A DNA stretch of 64,000 bases from Ruminococcaceae bacterium UBA1404 (GCA_002305075.1 DBQC01000003.1:1-64000); one strand, 5' to 3'; positions 33,191 to 43,840 are shown, counted from the first letter of the stretch. Translations and numbers: made by a program. Notes: generated from the sequence alone by a model not told the origin.

Positions 33191-34897
33191 TTATTTTATG
33201 ATGATGCTCTCGTGGGGCTCTAACCCCTCGATAAATTCGCTAAGTGGGTCGGCGGACTTTTCCTCGGATTCCCGCCGGTAGGGGCCAATACCCATGTTCT
33301 GGCCGGTGGTGAGATAGATGGCCTTTTTAATATGGGCCCGGGTCTCCTTAGTGGTACGCATCATGTTGAGAAAGACCGGGTCCTTGCAGTCGATAAGCAC
33401 CCGCCGCCCGGACAGATAGGCCTTGCTGCCCCGCAGCAGTCCTGCGTTCATGCGGTTGATGCTCTCCAGTCGCAGCAGAACCTGCGGCCATGCCTCGAAG
33501 GGCTGTAGCCCCTCGGGATTGGGCCCGGGATCCGGGGCTTTTTCCGCCTGCTCCGGGGTGGGCTTTTCCGGGGGCTGGGGCGGGGTCTGCGCCTCCCATG
33601 GGGGCGGGTCGGATACCGGTGCCTCGGGGGGCACAGGCGGGGGCACCGTCTGCTCGGAGGGCGGTGTGGGCGCTGGCTTGGCCGAAGTGGTCGGCGGCAC
33701 AGGCGTCTCCCAAGGTGGCGCAGGGGCAGCGGGGTGCTGAGCGCCCGCTGTGGCCATAAGCTGCTCCAGCCGCGCCACACGCTCGGCAAGGTTACTGTCC
33801 TCGCTCACACCGTCGGGGGCGGGCGCGCAGATGCGCACCAACGCAGCTTCCAGCTCCATGCGCTTGGCCGTGGTGCGGGAGATAGCCGTCAGTGCGAGGC
33901 CCAGTTCGCTTAAACAGCGCAGGATATCCCTGAGCTTGCCTTCGGCGGCCTGCTGCCGATAGAGCGGCAACCGGTCGGGCATACAGCCGATTAGGGGCAG
34001 CGGGTTGTCCACCGTTTTAACCAGCATCAAGCTGCGCATATGGCCAATAAGCTGCTCGCAGAGCCGCATCGGCTCGAGGGAGCCTTGCGCCATGCGCCCG
34101 ATAAGGCCAATGGCCTCGGCGACCTGTCGGCGCAGCAGATAGCCCGCCAGCTCGAACAGATGGTCGTCCCCCATAAGACCGACGGCATTGGCCACGGCGT
34201 CGGCATCCACCACCACGCCCCGAGCTCGGCAGACATCCAGCAGGGAGAGAGCGTCCCGCAGCGCACCGTCGGACAGGCGGGCAATCTGCATGGCCCCGTC
34301 CTCGGTGAGCTCGATGCCCTCGAGCTTGGCGATGTGTAAGAGCCGCTGGGCGATGATGCTACTGTCTATGCGCTTAAAGTCAAAGCGCTGGCAGCGGGAG
34401 ATAATGGTGGGCAGCACCTTGTGTATCTCGGTGGTAGACAAAATAAAGATAACATGGGCCGGCGGCTCCTCCATAATTTTAAGCAGCGCATTAAAGGCGC
34501 TTGGGGAGAGCATGTGCACCTCGTCGATGATATAGACCCGGTAGCGAGCCATGGCCGGGGTAAAAAAGGCCTCCTCCCGTAGCTCCCTAATAAAGTCTAC
34601 ACCGTTGTTGGAGGCGGCGTCTATTTCGCTGACATCGGTAAGCGAGTCGTCCTCTACGCCCCGGCAGCAAGCACAAAGACCGCAGGGGTCGCCCTCTTTT
34701 GGGTCGAGGCAATTGACCGCTTTGGCAAGAATTTTGGCACAGCTGGTTTTGCCCGTGCCCCGCGAGCCGGTAAACAGATAGGCGTGGGCCACCCGGCCCG
34801 AGGCCACCTGTCTGCGCAGGGTATCCACAATGGCCTGCTGACCCACCACATCGCTAAAGGTGGCAGGTCGGTATTTGCGATAAAGCGCCAGCGACAT
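33191..34897 (-). CDS. dnaX: DNA polymerase III subunit gamma/tau
   Basis: 568 residues. YRKYRPATFSDVVGQ start, Walker A GSRGTGKTSCAKIL, zinc module C-x8-C-x2-C-x2-C (CLDPKEGDPCGLCACC), Walker B IIDEVHML and sensor LSTTEIHKVLPTI. The clamp-loader core ends near residue 365. A Pro-rich linker (about 385-470) and a C-terminal tau-type domain follow. The linker gives long shadow ORFs in other frames. Loads the sliding clamp. GGGGAGGG RBS; the SRP RNA gene lies just upstream. Confidence 0.97.
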   Translation of the reverse strand: MSLALYRKYRPATFSDVVGQQAIVDTLRRQVASGRVAHAYLFTGSRGTGKTSCAKILAKAVNCLDPKEGDPCGLCACCRGVEDDSLTDVSEIDAASNNGVDFIRELREEAFFTPAMARYRVYIIDEVHMLSPSAFNALLKIMEEPPAHVIFILSTTEIHKVLPTIISRCQRFDFKRIDSSIIAQRLLHIAKLEGIELTEDGAMQIARLSDGALRDALSLLDVCRARGVVVDADAVANAVGLMGDDHLFELAGYLLRRQVAEAIGLIGRMAQGSLEPMRLCEQLIGHMRSLMLVKTVDNPLPLIGCMPDRLPLYRQQAAEGKLRDILRCLSELGLALTAISRTTAKRMELEAALVRICAPAPDGVSEDSNLAERVARLEQLMATAGAQHPAAPAPPWETPVPPTTSAKPAPTPPSEQTVPPPVPPEAPVSDPPPWEAQTPPQPPEKPTPEQAEKAPDPGPNPEGLQPFEAWPQVLLRLESINRMNAGLLRGSKAYLSGRRVLIDCKDPVFLNMMRTTKETRAHIKKAIYLTTGQNMGIGPYRRESEEKSADPLSEFIEGLEPHESIIIK

Positions 34898-34929
34898 ATC
34901 CGCATCCCTCCCCTGTAAGAAATGGTCCT

Positions 34930-35166
34930 ATAACAGAACAGGGCTGTCTGGCCGTAAGCTGACCAGGCAACCCTTTTATGCACTCTCAAGCGGACACACA
35001 GGTTTGCTGCGGCACATGGAGGCCTCCACTTAATGCTGCTCGGTTCCCCGCCTGACATGGTTCGCGAAGCTCCATCGCGCAGGACCCGAGTGCCCGCATG
35101 ACAGCGCATATGTGTTCTGCGGTCGGACTTGTTGTGCCTTGTCCGGAGGGCCAACCCCGGCGGCAC
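34930..35166 (-). ncRNA. ffs: Signal recognition particle RNA (large bacterial type)
   Basis: On the minus strand the S-domain core ATGTCAGGCGGGGAACCGAG followed by CAGCA is present (about 35030-35060), the variant of the GUCAGGUCC-GGAA-GCAGC motif bound by Ffh. The 5' half contains GGGGTTGGCCCTCCGGACAAG and pairs with the 3' GGCCAGACAGCCC region, giving a large Alu-bearing form of about 240 bases. Position upstream of dnaX is as in Bacillus. Ends are approximate. Confidence 0.88.
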
Positions 35167-35172
35167 TTTAAT

Positions 35173-35201
35173 ATTATACACCAGAGCCCAAATAAACGCA
35201 A
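35173..35201 (-). promoter_or_regulatory. Promoter of the SRP RNA gene
   Basis: On the minus strand TTGCGT (35196-35201) and a perfect TATAAT (35173-35178) are 17 bases apart, placing the start about 35166. Confidence 0.75.
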
Positions 35202-35223
35202 CGCCAAATTGCGGCTTCCCGAC

Positions 35224-36885
35224 TTAAGCGCGGGTGTCCTGTTCCGGCAGCTGTTCTGCGGCTAAAGCATCCCGCTTGGATGCCCGATTATCCATAAGGG
35301 CGTTTGTTTGGTCGGCAATCTCTTTAAAAATGGGACAGGCGTTGTCGGTGCCCGAATCACCGCCCTCGTTGAGTACCACCACCACATAGCGGGGCCTGTC
35401 CGCCGGAAAGAAGCCGGCAAACCATGCGTGTATAGTCTCCTCCCCTTCCTCATCGTAGATACCGGTCTGGGCCGAGGCCGTCTTGCCGCCTGCACCGCCC
35501 TGCTGCGGCATGGCTGCCCTGCCCGAACCGTGGTTGACCACGGCCACTAGCATATCCTTAACCCGTCCGGCCACCTCGGGAGAAACAAGGCGGCTGGTGG
35601 CATATACCGGCAGATATTCGCTCACGCTCTGGCCGTCATCGGTATAGCCCACCACCAACCGGGGAGATACGGTGCGCCCCCCCCCTGCCAAGGTGGCTAC
35701 CATAGCGGCCACATGCAGCGGTGTGGCCGAAAAGTTGCCCTGTCCGAATGAGAAGTTGGCCGCCTGACCGGGTAGGCTGAGGCTTTGGGGGGTAGGAAGC
35801 ACGCCAGGACGGCTCTGGTAGCCCTCGGCCAGCACCACCGGCGCCCCAAAACCTATTTGCTGTGCCTTAAAGACCAGGGTTTGGGGTCCGCATTTTTGGG
35901 CCAGATTGACAAAGTAAGGGTTGCAGGAGCGCTGGAGGGCCCCCCACATATCCAGCACGCCGTGGCCCGAGCGGTTGTGGCAATGAAAGCGCTGCCCCTC
36001 TATCTCCACATAGCCCTGACAGTCGTAGGTATAACCCGAGGGAATACCCTGCTCTAAGGCTGTGGCCACCACCAGCATCTTAAAGCTGGAGCCCACGGCA
36101 TAGTCGTAAAGTGCCCGGTTGATGAGGGGGGCGGCGGGGCTGGTAAGGTAGTCGGCCACACGATTGGGGTTGTAGTTGGGGCGGCTCACCATGGCCTTGA
36201 GGTCGCCGGTCTGCACCTCCATCACCACCACGCAGCCCTTTTCTATGCTGCGGGCGGCATTTTCGGCAATGCGCTGAATGTCGGCATCCAGCGTGAGCAC
36301 CACGCCGGCTCCCGAGCTATATCCTTGGTCGGAAAACTCGGGCGGATGCCCTTCCATGGGGCGTCGCAGCGCATCGGTAAAGCAGCGCAGCATCAGACGG
36401 CCCCCCTGTTCGGTGAGCTTGTCGTTGAGCGCCTGCTCAAGACCGGCCACGCCGCCGCTGCCCTCCTGCGTGTAGCCGATGAGGTGGGCGGCAATCTGGT
36501 CGTCGGCGTAACGCTGGGTGAGGGTGAAGTTCTCCACCCCCTTGGCGTAGACCGGCGCACTCGTACGCATCACAAATGGTGTCATACCCCGTAGCTGTTC
36601 GGCCAGGCGGGGCCGTTCGGCAAAGGGTGCGGCGGCCATAAGCGCGCCGGCCGCCTCCTGTGTGGGCATCACGGCCAGTGCATTGACCTTGGTGGTATCG
36701 GTAAGGCGCTGCATATTGATATCGTAAAAAATCCCCCGGCTGCGTCCCAGCTCAAGGGCATAGCTGCTCTGCATATCGGCGGCCGAGGAGAGCTCGGGTG
36801 CGGCGCCCAGATAATAAATCCGTGCCACCATCACCATGAGCGAGAGGGTCATCATAAAGTGGACAAACACCGTGCGGCGGCGCAT
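35224..36885 (-). CDS. Class B penicillin-binding protein (transpeptidase)
   Basis: 553 residues with one N-terminal membrane anchor (about 7-25), a dimerisation region containing GLEQALNDKL, and a transpeptidase domain. The active Ser lies in GSSFK (Ser266-x-x-Lys269) and SCN at 320-322 gives the second motif. The third motif is GGKTASAQTG, so KTA at 468-470 instead of KTG. It resembles SpoVD/PBP2-type proteins but is short and has no PASTA domain. It may act in division, elongation or spore cortex; position does not tell. ATG at 36885 has GGGAGGA at the right spacing; 36891 is too close. Confidence 0.9.
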   Translation of the reverse strand: MRRRTVFVHFMMTLSLMVMVARIYYLGAAPELSSAADMQSSYALELGRSRGIFYDINMQRLTDTTKVNALAVMPTQEAAGALMAAAPFAERPRLAEQLRGMTPFVMRTSAPVYAKGVENFTLTQRYADDQIAAHLIGYTQEGSGGVAGLEQALNDKLTEQGGRLMLRCFTDALRRPMEGHPPEFSDQGYSSGAGVVLTLDADIQRIAENAARSIEKGCVVVMEVQTGDLKAMVSRPNYNPNRVADYLTSPAAPLINRALYDYAVGSSFKMLVVATALEQGIPSGYTYDCQGYVEIEGQRFHCHNRSGHGVLDMWGALQRSCNPYFVNLAQKCGPQTLVFKAQQIGFGAPVVLAEGYQSRPGVLPTPQSLSLPGQAANFSFGQGNFSATPLHVAAMVATLAGGGRTVSPRLVVGYTDDGQSVSEYLPVYATSRLVSPEVAGRVKDMLVAVVNHGSGRAAMPQQGGAGGKTASAQTGIYDEEGEETIHAWFAGFFPADRPRYVVVVLNEGGDSGTDNACPIFKEIADQTNALMDNRASKRDALAAEQLPEQDTRA

Positions 36886-37011
36886 GGGCATTCCTCCCAC
36901 AAAGGTTATGCCCATAATATGCCCATTTGGCCCCCAAAATAAGCTTTGCGCCCTTGCAGGGGGACAAGATTGGTGCTATGATGAGGGCAAATACCGTTAG
37001 GGGGAGTTTCT

Positions 37012-37206
37012 ATGCCAACCGTAAACATCAGCTTGTTTAGCGGCCGTGATGTGGACACCAAGCGCAAGCTGGTCGCCGCCGTAACCGATGCTGTGGTAGA
37101 GACCTGCGGCGTGCCGCCCGAGGCCGTCACGGTGATTCTTACCGACATGGAGCCCGAGAATTACGCCAAGGCCGGCGTCCTGCGCTACGACCAGCTCAAA
37201 AAGTAA
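37012..37206 (+). CDS. 4-oxalocrotonate tautomerase family protein
   Basis: 64 residues. After Met removal the catalytic Pro1 is exposed (MPTVNISLFSGRDVDTKRKL), followed by the ValTDAVVETCGVPPEAVTVI helix-strand and the short C-terminal tail. DmpI-like small tautomerases isomerise 2-oxo acids; the natural substrate is unknown. AGGGGGAG RBS. Lies alone between divergent pbp and convergent purD. Confidence 0.9.
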   Translation: MPTVNISLFSGRDVDTKRKLVAAVTDAVVETCGVPPEAVTVILTDMEPENYAKAGVLRYDQLKK

Positions 37207-37231
37207 TCATCTACCCCTTATCCACCCGCAA

Positions 37232-37264
37232 AACAGCCCCGCCGGAAAACCGGCGGGGCTGTTT
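37232..37264. terminator. Bidirectional terminator between the tautomerase gene and purD
   Basis: AACAGCCCCGCCGG pairs perfectly with CCGGCGGGGCTGTT around a 4-base loop, with flanking A and T runs. It ends both the plus-strand gene and the pur operon. Confidence 0.9.
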
Positions 37265-37278
37265 GATGCTGTTGCGGC

Positions 37279-38553
37279 CTAGTAGCGCCCGATATCCCGG
37301 CGGAAGTAGGCTCCCTCAAAGTCGATGGCCTCCACTGCGGCGTAGGCTTGTTCCAGTGCTGCCTGCGGCGTATCGGATAGGGCGGTCACCCCGAGCACCC
37401 GACCTCCCGAAGTGACCAAGCGACCCTGGGCATCCCGGGCGGTACCGGCCTGGTAGACCGTGACGCCCTCTAGGGCCTCGGCAGCGGCTATGCCGGTGAT
37501 GGGCAGGCCCTTTTGGTAGCTGCCGGGGTAGCCGCCGCTGGCCATAATCACACAGGCTGTTGCGGCCTGCTTAAAGTGCATATCTACTTCGGACAGGCGG
37601 CCGTCGATAACCGCTTCCATAATCTCTATCAAGTCTCCCTCTAAGAGGGGCAGAACCGCTTGGGTCTCGGGGTCGCCAAAGCGGCAGTTATACTCGATAA
37701 CCTTGGGGCCTTTGGGCGTGAGCATCAGGCCAAAGTAGAGGCAGCCCTTAAAGAGGCGACCCTCGGCCTCCATGGCCCGAACAGTGGGCAAAAAGATGGT
37801 CTCTTCGCAGATTTTGGCCACCTCGGGGGTGTAGTGGGGATTGGGGGCGATAACCCCCATTCCGCCGGTGTTGGGACCGGTGTTCCCCTCTCCTGCCCGC
37901 TTGTGATCCATGGAAGATACCATCGGGCGCAGAGTTTTGCCGTCGCAAAAGGCCAGCACGCTCACCTCGGGGCCGGTAAGAAATTCCTCCACCACCACCC
38001 GGCTGCCGCTGCCGCCAAAAATTTTGTCCTCCATCATGGCCTTGATGGCCTCGGCAGCGTCCTCTAAGCACTCGGCAATAACCACGCCCTTGCCCAGCGC
38101 AAGTCCGTCGGCCTTGATAACCACCGGAAAGCGGTTTTGGGCCCGGATATAGGCCATGGCATCGTCGGGCCGGTCAAACAGCGCATAATCGGCGGTGGGA
38201 ATGGCGTATTTTTGCATAAGCGCCTTGGAAAAGGCCTTGCTGCCCTCGATGATGGCGGCGGCTTTGTTGGGTCCAAAAGCCCGGATGCCCGCCTCAGCCA
38301 GCGCGTCCACCATGCCCATAACCAGCGGATTGTCGGGGGCCACCACCACAAGGTCTACGGCCTTCTCGCTAGCCAAGGCCACCATCCCCGCTATGTCGGT
38401 GGCCGATACGGGCAGGCATTCGGCCAAGTCGGCCATGCCACCGTTGCCCGGACAGGCATACAGCCTGCCACACCGGGGACTCTCGGCCAGCTTTTTGATG
38501 ATGGCGTGCTCTCGGCCGCCGCCGCCCACCACTAAGATATCCAGCTTGTTCAT
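37279..38553 (-). CDS. purD: Phosphoribosylamine-glycine ligase
   Basis: 424 residues, ATP-grasp. ILVVGGGGREHAIIKKL start, FPVVIKADGLALGKGVVIA, GPEVSVLAFCDG, NTGGMGVIAPNPHYTPEV and EYNCRFGDPETQAVLPLL are the GARS motifs. It joins glycine to phosphoribosylamine. Last gene of the pur operon. Start 38553 follows GGAGGGCAG, 41 bases after purH. Confidence 0.97.
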   Translation of the reverse strand: MNKLDILVVGGGGREHAIIKKLAESPRCGRLYACPGNGGMADLAECLPVSATDIAGMVALASEKAVDLVVVAPDNPLVMGMVDALAEAGIRAFGPNKAAAIIEGSKAFSKALMQKYAIPTADYALFDRPDDAMAYIRAQNRFPVVIKADGLALGKGVVIAECLEDAAEAIKAMMEDKIFGGSGSRVVVEEFLTGPEVSVLAFCDGKTLRPMVSSMDHKRAGEGNTGPNTGGMGVIAPNPHYTPEVAKICEETIFLPTVRAMEAEGRLFKGCLYFGLMLTPKGPKVIEYNCRFGDPETQAVLPLLEGDLIEIMEAVIDGRLSEVDMHFKQAATACVIMASGGYPGSYQKGLPITGIAAAEALEGVTVYQAGTARDAQGRLVTSGGRVLGVTALSDTPQAALEQAYAAVEAIDFEGAYFRRDIGRY

Positions 38554-38594
38554 ACTGCCCTCCTGCAAAAGATGGTTTGTGCCCAGTAGGGCAG

Positions 38595-40142
38595 TTAGTG
38601 CTTAAAATGGCGCATACCGGTGAACACCATGGCCATGCCAACCTCGTCGCAGAATTTGATGGAGTCGCTGTCACGCAGTGAACCACCGGGCTGTATGATG
38701 GCTGTGACGCCCGCCGCATGGGCCGCCCGCACACAGTCATCGAAGGGGAAGAAGGCATCCGAGCCCATAACAGCCCCCTGACTGCGCTCTCCGGCATATT
38801 TGATGGCCAGCTCCAGTGCCGTGATACGGTTGGTTTGGCCGGGGCCAATACCCACGCTTTGACCGTTCTTTACCAGCACGATGCCGTTACTTTTAACATG
38901 CTTAACCACCTGCATGGCCAAACGCAAATCTTGCATCTCCTCCTCGGTGGGGGCACGCTTGGTGACCACTTTTAGCTCGGGCTGGTGATAGAGCTCACGG
39001 TCGAGCTCCTGCACCAGCAGGCCGCCCGCCACCCGCTTAAGGTCGAGCGTTCCCTTGGGGTAGGGGTCGGCGCAACCGGGTAGTTCCAGCAGGCGCCAGT
39101 TCTTTTTGGCGGCCAAAATCTCCCGCGCCTCGGGTGTAAAGCCCGGAGCTATTACAATCTCAAGAAAGATTTTGGATAGCTCCCGGGCGGTATCGGCGTC
39201 CACCGGACGATTTAGGGCCACAATGCCCCCGAAAATGGAAACCGGGTCGGCGTCGTGTGCAGCCTTATAGGCGGCGAAAATATCCGCCCCAAGGCCCACA
39301 CCGCAGGGATTGGCATGTTTGACCGCCACGGCGCAGGGCGTGTCGGGCCCTAACTCCTTAAGCAGGTCAAGCGCACCGGCGGCGTCACCGATGTTGTTGT
39401 AGGACAGCGCCTTGCCCTGAAGCTGCACCGCATGGGCCAGCGTGCCTGCGGGCGCATCCACCTCGGTGTAGAAGCCGGCCCGCTGGTGGGGGTTTTCGCC
39501 GTAGCGCATGGGTTGGCGCAGAGAGTAGGTAAGCGTGATGTCCTCGATAAAGGGGTCGCCATCACTCTGGCGGCGCAGATAGTCGGCGATGAGCGCATCG
39601 TAGGCGGCGGTGTGCTCAAACACCCGGCGGGCGAGCATCAGACGGGTCTCCCGAGTGATGCCGCCGGCTCTGAGCTCGTCGATGACGAGGGCATAGTCCT
39701 CGGGGCGGCAGACCACGGCCACATCCTTCCAGTTTTTAGCGGCCGCCCGAAGCATAGTGGGGCCGCCAATGTCGATGTTCTCCACAGCCTCCTCAAAAGA
39801 TACCCCCGGCTTTTGAATCGTGGCCTTAAAGGGGTAGAGGTTGATGGCCACCATGTCGATGGGGGCGATGGCCAGCTCGGTTAGGGTGGCCATGTGCTGC
39901 GGGTTGTCCCGCATGGCTAAAATACCCGCATGAACGGCGGGATGCAAAGTTTTTACCCGCCCGTCCAGACACTCGGGAAAGCCGGTAATGTCCTGCACTG
40001 CGGTCACCGGCAGCCCAGCCTCCACAAGCAGCCGGGCGGTGCCCCCGGTGGACACCAGCTCGTATCCCTGCTCTATCAGAGCATGAGCCAGGTCTAAAAT
40101 CCCCGTTTTGTCCGACACGCTAAGTAGCGCACGCTTTTTCAT
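38595..40142 (-). CDS. purH: Bifunctional AICAR transformylase/IMP cyclohydrolase
   Basis: 515 residues. The N-terminal IMP cyclohydrolase domain begins [20 protein letters not shown] with [16 protein letters not shown]. The AICAR transformylase domain carries LRYGENPHQ (here [11 protein letters not shown]), VKHANPCGV with the catalytic Lys-His, and the ending [20 protein letters not shown] plus [11 protein letters not shown]. It catalyses the last two steps to IMP. Its ATG overlaps the purN stop. Confidence 0.97.
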   Translation of the reverse strand: MKKRALLSVSDKTGILDLAHALIEQGYELVSTGGTARLLVEAGLPVTAVQDITGFPECLDGRVKTLHPAVHAGILAMRDNPQHMATLTELAIAPIDMVAINLYPFKATIQKPGVSFEEAVENIDIGGPTMLRAAAKNWKDVAVVCRPEDYALVIDELRAGGITRETRLMLARRVFEHTAAYDALIADYLRRQSDGDPFIEDITLTYSLRQPMRYGENPHQRAGFYTEVDAPAGTLAHAVQLQGKALSYNNIGDAAGALDLLKELGPDTPCAVAVKHANPCGVGLGADIFAAYKAAHDADPVSIFGGIVALNRPVDADTARELSKIFLEIVIAPGFTPEAREILAAKKNWRLLELPGCADPYPKGTLDLKRVAGGLLVQELDRELYHQPELKVVTKRAPTEEEMQDLRLAMQVVKHVKSNGIVLVKNGQSVGIGPGQTNRITALELAIKYAGERSQGAVMGSDAFFPFDDCVRAAHAAGVTAIIQPGGSLRDSDSIKFCDEVGMAMVFTGMRHFKH

Positions 40143-40753
40143 GGCAATTCCCCCTCGGTGTTGGTAAATTTATCACATAGCAGCGCCACGGCTTTGGGCA
40201 GGATGACCCATTCGGCCTCCTCCATCACCCGGCGCTGAAGCGTTTCGGGTGTATCGTCGGGGTGCACCTCCACGCCTTTTTGCAGGATGATGCGCCCACC
40301 ATCCACCACCTCGGTCACATAGTGCACGGTGGCTCCGGTCAGTTTGACGCCATAGTCGAGAGCCGCCTGATGCACCCGCAATCCATAGTAGCCCGGCCCG
40401 CAAAAGGACGGAATGAGGGAGGGATGCACATTGATTATCCTGCCGGCAAAACGCTGTGTAAAGCTTTTGGGCAGCACAACCAGAAAGCCCGCCAGTACAA
40501 TGAGGTCGGTTTTAGCCTCGGTGAGCAAAGCGGTCAGCGCCTCGGCGTAGTGCTCGCTGCTAGGGTAGTCGGCCGGGCGCAGTACCGCTGTTTGAATGCC
40601 CGCCGCCTCGGCCCGCTTGAGGGCATAGGCTCTCGCTTTGCTGGACACCACCAGCGCCAGCCTGCCACGGGGCAGCTCGCCCCGGGTCTTGGCATCGATT
40701 AGTGCCTGCAGGTTACTGCCGCCGCCGGACACCAGTACTGCAATGTTTAGCAC
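40139..40753 (-). CDS. purN: Phosphoribosylglycinamide formyltransferase
   Basis: 204 residues. [19 protein letters not shown] (phosphate loop), [18 protein letters not shown] with the catalytic Asn-x-His, and [19 protein letters not shown] with the catalytic Asp region. Uses 10-formyl-THF to formylate GAR. The GTG at 40753 lies at the purM stop, giving tight coupling; the longer frame upstream is inside purM. Confidence 0.96.
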   Translation of the reverse strand: MLNIAVLVSGGGSNLQALIDAKTRGELPRGRLALVVSSKARAYALKRAEAAGIQTAVLRPADYPSSEHYAEALTALLTEAKTDLIVLAGFLVVLPKSFTQRFAGRIINVHPSLIPSFCGPGYYGLRVHQAALDYGVKLTGATVHYVTEVVDGGRIILQKGVEVHPDDTPETLQRRVMEEAEWVILPKAVALLCDKFTNTEGELP

Positions 40754-41787
40754 AGCACCACGCCCTCGTCGCCCGAGATAACCTCGCCAATGACCGTGGC
40801 GGTCTCCCCTGCTGCGTTCAGAGCTGCCAACACAGTATCGCAGTGGCGCGCGTCCACAGCTATGCACATACCGATGCCCATATTAAAGGTGCTAAACATG
40901 GCCTGCTCGGAGATCTTACCGGTGTGGGCAATCAGCCCGAAGATGGGCGGCGTATCCACTTTGGACCGCTCGATGCGGGCAGTCATGCCGGGAGGCAGCA
41001 TCCGGGGAAGGTTTTCGTAAAAACCGCCACCGGTAATATGGCATACGGCCTTAATCGGGGCGGCTTCCATAGCTGCCAATACCGGCTTAACATAAATTTT
41101 GGTGGGGGTAAGCAAGGCCTCGCCCAGCGTGCAGCCCAGCTCGTCCGAGTGGGTAGAAAGGCGCTCGATGGTAGGGCGCAGCACCTTGCGCACCAGCGAA
41201 AAGCCGTTGGAGTGCACCCCCGAGGAGGCAAGGCCAATAAGCACATCTCCGGCCGCCACACGGCTGCCGTCCACAATGCGGTCACGGTCTACAACACCCA
41301 CCGCAAAGCCCGCCAGGTCGTACTCGTCCTCGGGATAAAACCCAGGCATTTCGGCCGTCTCGCCGCCGATAAGGGCCGCACCCGATTGCACACAGCCCTC
41401 AGCCACCCCCGCCACAATTTGAGCAACCTTTTCGGGGATGTTTTTGCCCACGGCGATATAGTCGAGAAAAAACAGCGGCTTGGCACCAGAGCAGACGATG
41501 TCGTTGACGCACATGGCCACACAGTCGATGCCTACGGTGTTGTGGCAATCCATTATAAAGGCCAGCTTGAGCTTGGTGCCCACACCATCGGTGCCCGAAA
41601 CCAGCACCGGTTTGTTGATGCCGGTGAGGTCGAGCTCGAACAGGCCCCCAAAGCCACCCAGACCGGTAAGTACCCCCGGCGTGAGGGTGCGAGCCACATG
41701 CGTTTTCATAAGCTCTACGGCCCGGTAGCCAGCGGTGACATCCACGCCGGCTTCCTTATATCTGTCGTTATAGCTATTCGGTTGCAT
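40747..41787 (-). CDS. purM: Phosphoribosylformylglycinamidine cyclo-ligase
   Basis: 346 residues. [19 protein letters not shown] start, [53 protein letters not shown] and [16 protein letters not shown] are the AIR synthetase motifs. Forms AIR from FGAM. Two ATGs (41790, 41787) follow GGGGAG; the second has the better spacing. Confidence 0.96.
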   Translation of the reverse strand: MQPNSYNDRYKEAGVDVTAGYRAVELMKTHVARTLTPGVLTGLGGFGGLFELDLTGINKPVLVSGTDGVGTKLKLAFIMDCHNTVGIDCVAMCVNDIVCSGAKPLFFLDYIAVGKNIPEKVAQIVAGVAEGCVQSGAALIGGETAEMPGFYPEDEYDLAGFAVGVVDRDRIVDGSRVAAGDVLIGLASSGVHSNGFSLVRKVLRPTIERLSTHSDELGCTLGEALLTPTKIYVKPVLAAMEAAPIKAVCHITGGGFYENLPRMLPPGMTARIERSKVDTPPIFGLIAHTGKISEQAMFSTFNMGIGMCIAVDARHCDTVLAALNAAGETATVIGEVISGDEGVVLC

Positions 41788-41798
41788 CATGGACTCCC

Positions 41799-43241
41799 CT
41801 ATTCCTCTTTTTGTTGGGCGGATATGCCGGTTTCGAACCTGCTCTTGGGCAGTACTTGAGGGGTAGGCACCGGATATTGGCCGGTAAAGCATCCCACGCA
41901 GAAGGCTCTGCTGCGGGTGGGTGCTATTTTTTTCACCGCCTCAATACTAAGATAAGCCAGACTGTCCGCCCCGATGATGTTGTTAATCTCCTCAGTGGTG
42001 TAGCTGTTGGCGATGAGGCTCTCTCGGGAATCAACATCTACACCAAAATAGCAGGGATATCTAAAGGGCGGGGCTGCCACCCGCACATGCACCTCGGTGG
42101 CTCCAGCCTGACGAAGCAGATCCACAACCACTGAGATGGTGGTGCCCCGTACAATGGAATCGTCTATCAGCACCACCCGCTTGCCGCTCACGGTGGCGGC
42201 CAATGCATTAAGTTTGAGTCGCACTGAGGCCTCCCGCTGGTTTTGATCGGGCTGAATAAAGGTTCGCCCAATATAGCGGTTTTTGATAAAGCCCACCCCA
42301 TAGGGAATGCCGCTCTCCTTAGAAAAGCCCAAAGCAGCATCCAGCCCCGAGTCGGGCGCACCAATGACTACATCGGCCTCCACCGGGGAGTCCTGCGCCA
42401 AAAAGCGGCCGGCGTTCTGGCGGGCAATGTGCACGCTGGCACCGTCCACCACCGAATCGGGCCGGGCGATATAGACAAACTCGAATGCGCACAGCCCCAG
42501 CTTTTGGGTGCCACAGTGGGTGGTGATGCTGCGAAGCCCATCGCCTGGGGAGGCTATAACCACCTCGCCGGGCTCTACATCCCGCAGATAGCGGGCACCC
42601 AAAGTGTCTAAAGCACAGCTTTCGGAGGCAAAGATAAAGCTGCCGTCGCTGAGCTGGCCGATACACAAAGGCCTAAATCCGCTGGGATCGCGGGCGGCTA
42701 TCAGCTTGCGGGGGGACATAATCACCAATGAGTAGGCGCCCTCTAATTGGCCCATGGCCTCCACAACCGCCGCCTCGATGGAGGGGGTGCGCAGCCGAGC
42801 ATGGGTGATGGCATAGGCGATAACCTCGCTGTCGGTACTGGTGTGAAAGACCGTGCCTTTGAGCTCCATGGCTTCCCGCAGCGCCCGGGCGTTGACAATG
42901 CTGCCGTTATGGCAGAGGGCCATGGGGCCTTTTACATGGCGAAGATAGAGGGGCTGAGAATCCTGCCGGGAAAGCTCGCCCTTGACAGCCGAGCGGGTAT
43001 GGCCCACGGCCATGTCGCCGGTGCCCAGCTCGCCAAGGACTCGGGCATTAAACACATCGGGCACCAGACCCACATCGCTGTAGTGCTTAATCACACCATC
43101 GTTGTTAACGGCAATGCCGCAGCTCTCCTGTCCACGGTGTTGAAGGGCATAGAGAGCCTGATAGGTCATGTGGACAACATCGCTCTCTCTGTTGCAGCAG
43201 ATGCCGAACACACCGCATTCTTCCTTTATTTTATCAAACAC
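41799..43241 (-). CDS. purF: Amidophosphoribosyltransferase
   Basis: 480 residues. The short propeptide ends at Cys in [10 protein letters not shown], the N-terminal nucleophile of the glutaminase. [14 protein letters not shown] and [11 protein letters not shown] follow. The PRTase part has [13 protein letters not shown] and the late cysteines [13 protein letters not shown] fit the [4Fe-4S]-containing clostridial/Bacillus type. First committed step of purine synthesis. 39 bases after purE. Confidence 0.97.
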   Translation of the reverse strand: MFDKIKEECGVFGICCNRESDVVHMTYQALYALQHRGQESCGIAVNNDGVIKHYSDVGLVPDVFNARVLGELGTGDMAVGHTRSAVKGELSRQDSQPLYLRHVKGPMALCHNGSIVNARALREAMELKGTVFHTSTDSEVIAYAITHARLRTPSIEAAVVEAMGQLEGAYSLVIMSPRKLIAARDPSGFRPLCIGQLSDGSFIFASESCALDTLGARYLRDVEPGEVVIASPGDGLRSITTHCGTQKLGLCAFEFVYIARPDSVVDGASVHIARQNAGRFLAQDSPVEADVVIGAPDSGLDAALGFSKESGIPYGVGFIKNRYIGRTFIQPDQNQREASVRLKLNALAATVSGKRVVLIDDSIVRGTTISVVVDLLRQAGATEVHVRVAAPPFRYPCYFGVDVDSRESLIANSYTTEEINNIIGADSLAYLSIEAVKKIAPTRSRAFCVGCFTGQYPVPTPQVLPKSRFETGISAQQKEE

Positions 43242-43280
43242 GCGTCAACCTGTCCTTTCGGAATGGGGTGGTAGCGGGCA

Positions 43281-43781
43281 TTAGTTGGAGCTATCAAAAA
43301 GCGCCCGATCCTGAGCCAGAACATCGGCCTCCATGCGGAGTTTGAGTTCACTTAGCCGCTTTGCAAGGTCTGCGTCTGTTACCGCTAAGATTTGGGCAGC
43401 TAAAAGGGCTGCGTTTTTAGCGCCATCGATGGCTACAGTGGCCACCGGCACGCCGCTGGGCATTTGAACGGTGGACAGCAATGCGTCCATGCCGCCAAGA
43501 TCTTGCGAGCGGATGGGCACACCCACCACCGGCAAAGTGGTATGGGCAGCCAGCACACCGGCAAGATGGGCCGCTTTGCCCGCCGCCGCAATAATGACGC
43601 CAAAACCCTGCTCTCGGGCACCGGAGGCAAAGTCGGCTGCCCTTTGGGGGCTGCGGTGGGCCGACATGACATGGGCCTCATAGGCGATGTTCAGCGCCTC
43701 TAACTGACCAATTGCCGCCTGCATGGTGGCAGCATCGCTGCCCGAGCCCATGATAACGGCCACCTTCTTTCTCTCTGCCAT
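43281..43781 (-). CDS. purE: N5-carboxyaminoimidazole ribonucleotide mutase
   Basis: 166 residues. VAVIMGSGSDAATMQAAIGQ, VMSAHRSPQRAADFASGA (active His), IIAAAGKAAHLAGVLAAHTT and LPVVGVPIRS match PurE. It makes CAIR. No purK lies in the window, so I cannot tell whether it uses N5-CAIR or acts as a direct CO2-using class II enzyme. First gene of the operon; ATG 43781 follows GGAGGG. Confidence 0.95.
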   Translation of the reverse strand: MAERKKVAVIMGSGSDAATMQAAIGQLEALNIAYEAHVMSAHRSPQRAADFASGAREQGFGVIIAAAGKAAHLAGVLAAHTTLPVVGVPIRSQDLGGMDALLSTVQMPSGVPVATVAIDGAKNAALLAAQILAVTDADLAKRLSELKLRMEADVLAQDRALFDSSN

Positions 43782-43818
43782 ACGGACACATCCCTCCAAA
43801 AGTTCTATAAATAAGGCA

Positions 43819-43840
43819 GGCTGCGGCTTTTGCCGCAGCC
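43819..43840 (-). promoter_or_regulatory. Strong hairpin in the purE 5' leader
   Basis: A perfect 9-bp GC-rich stem (GGCTGCGGC / GCCGCAGCC) with a 4-base loop, followed on the minus strand by TGCCTTATTTAT, stands about 20 bases before the purE RBS. It could act as an attenuator. No purine riboswitch consensus is visible. Confidence 0.45.

Noticed and set aside
40702..41859. 385-codon plus-strand frame across purM
   Set aside because: Antisense of PurM, with no recognised motif or RBS.
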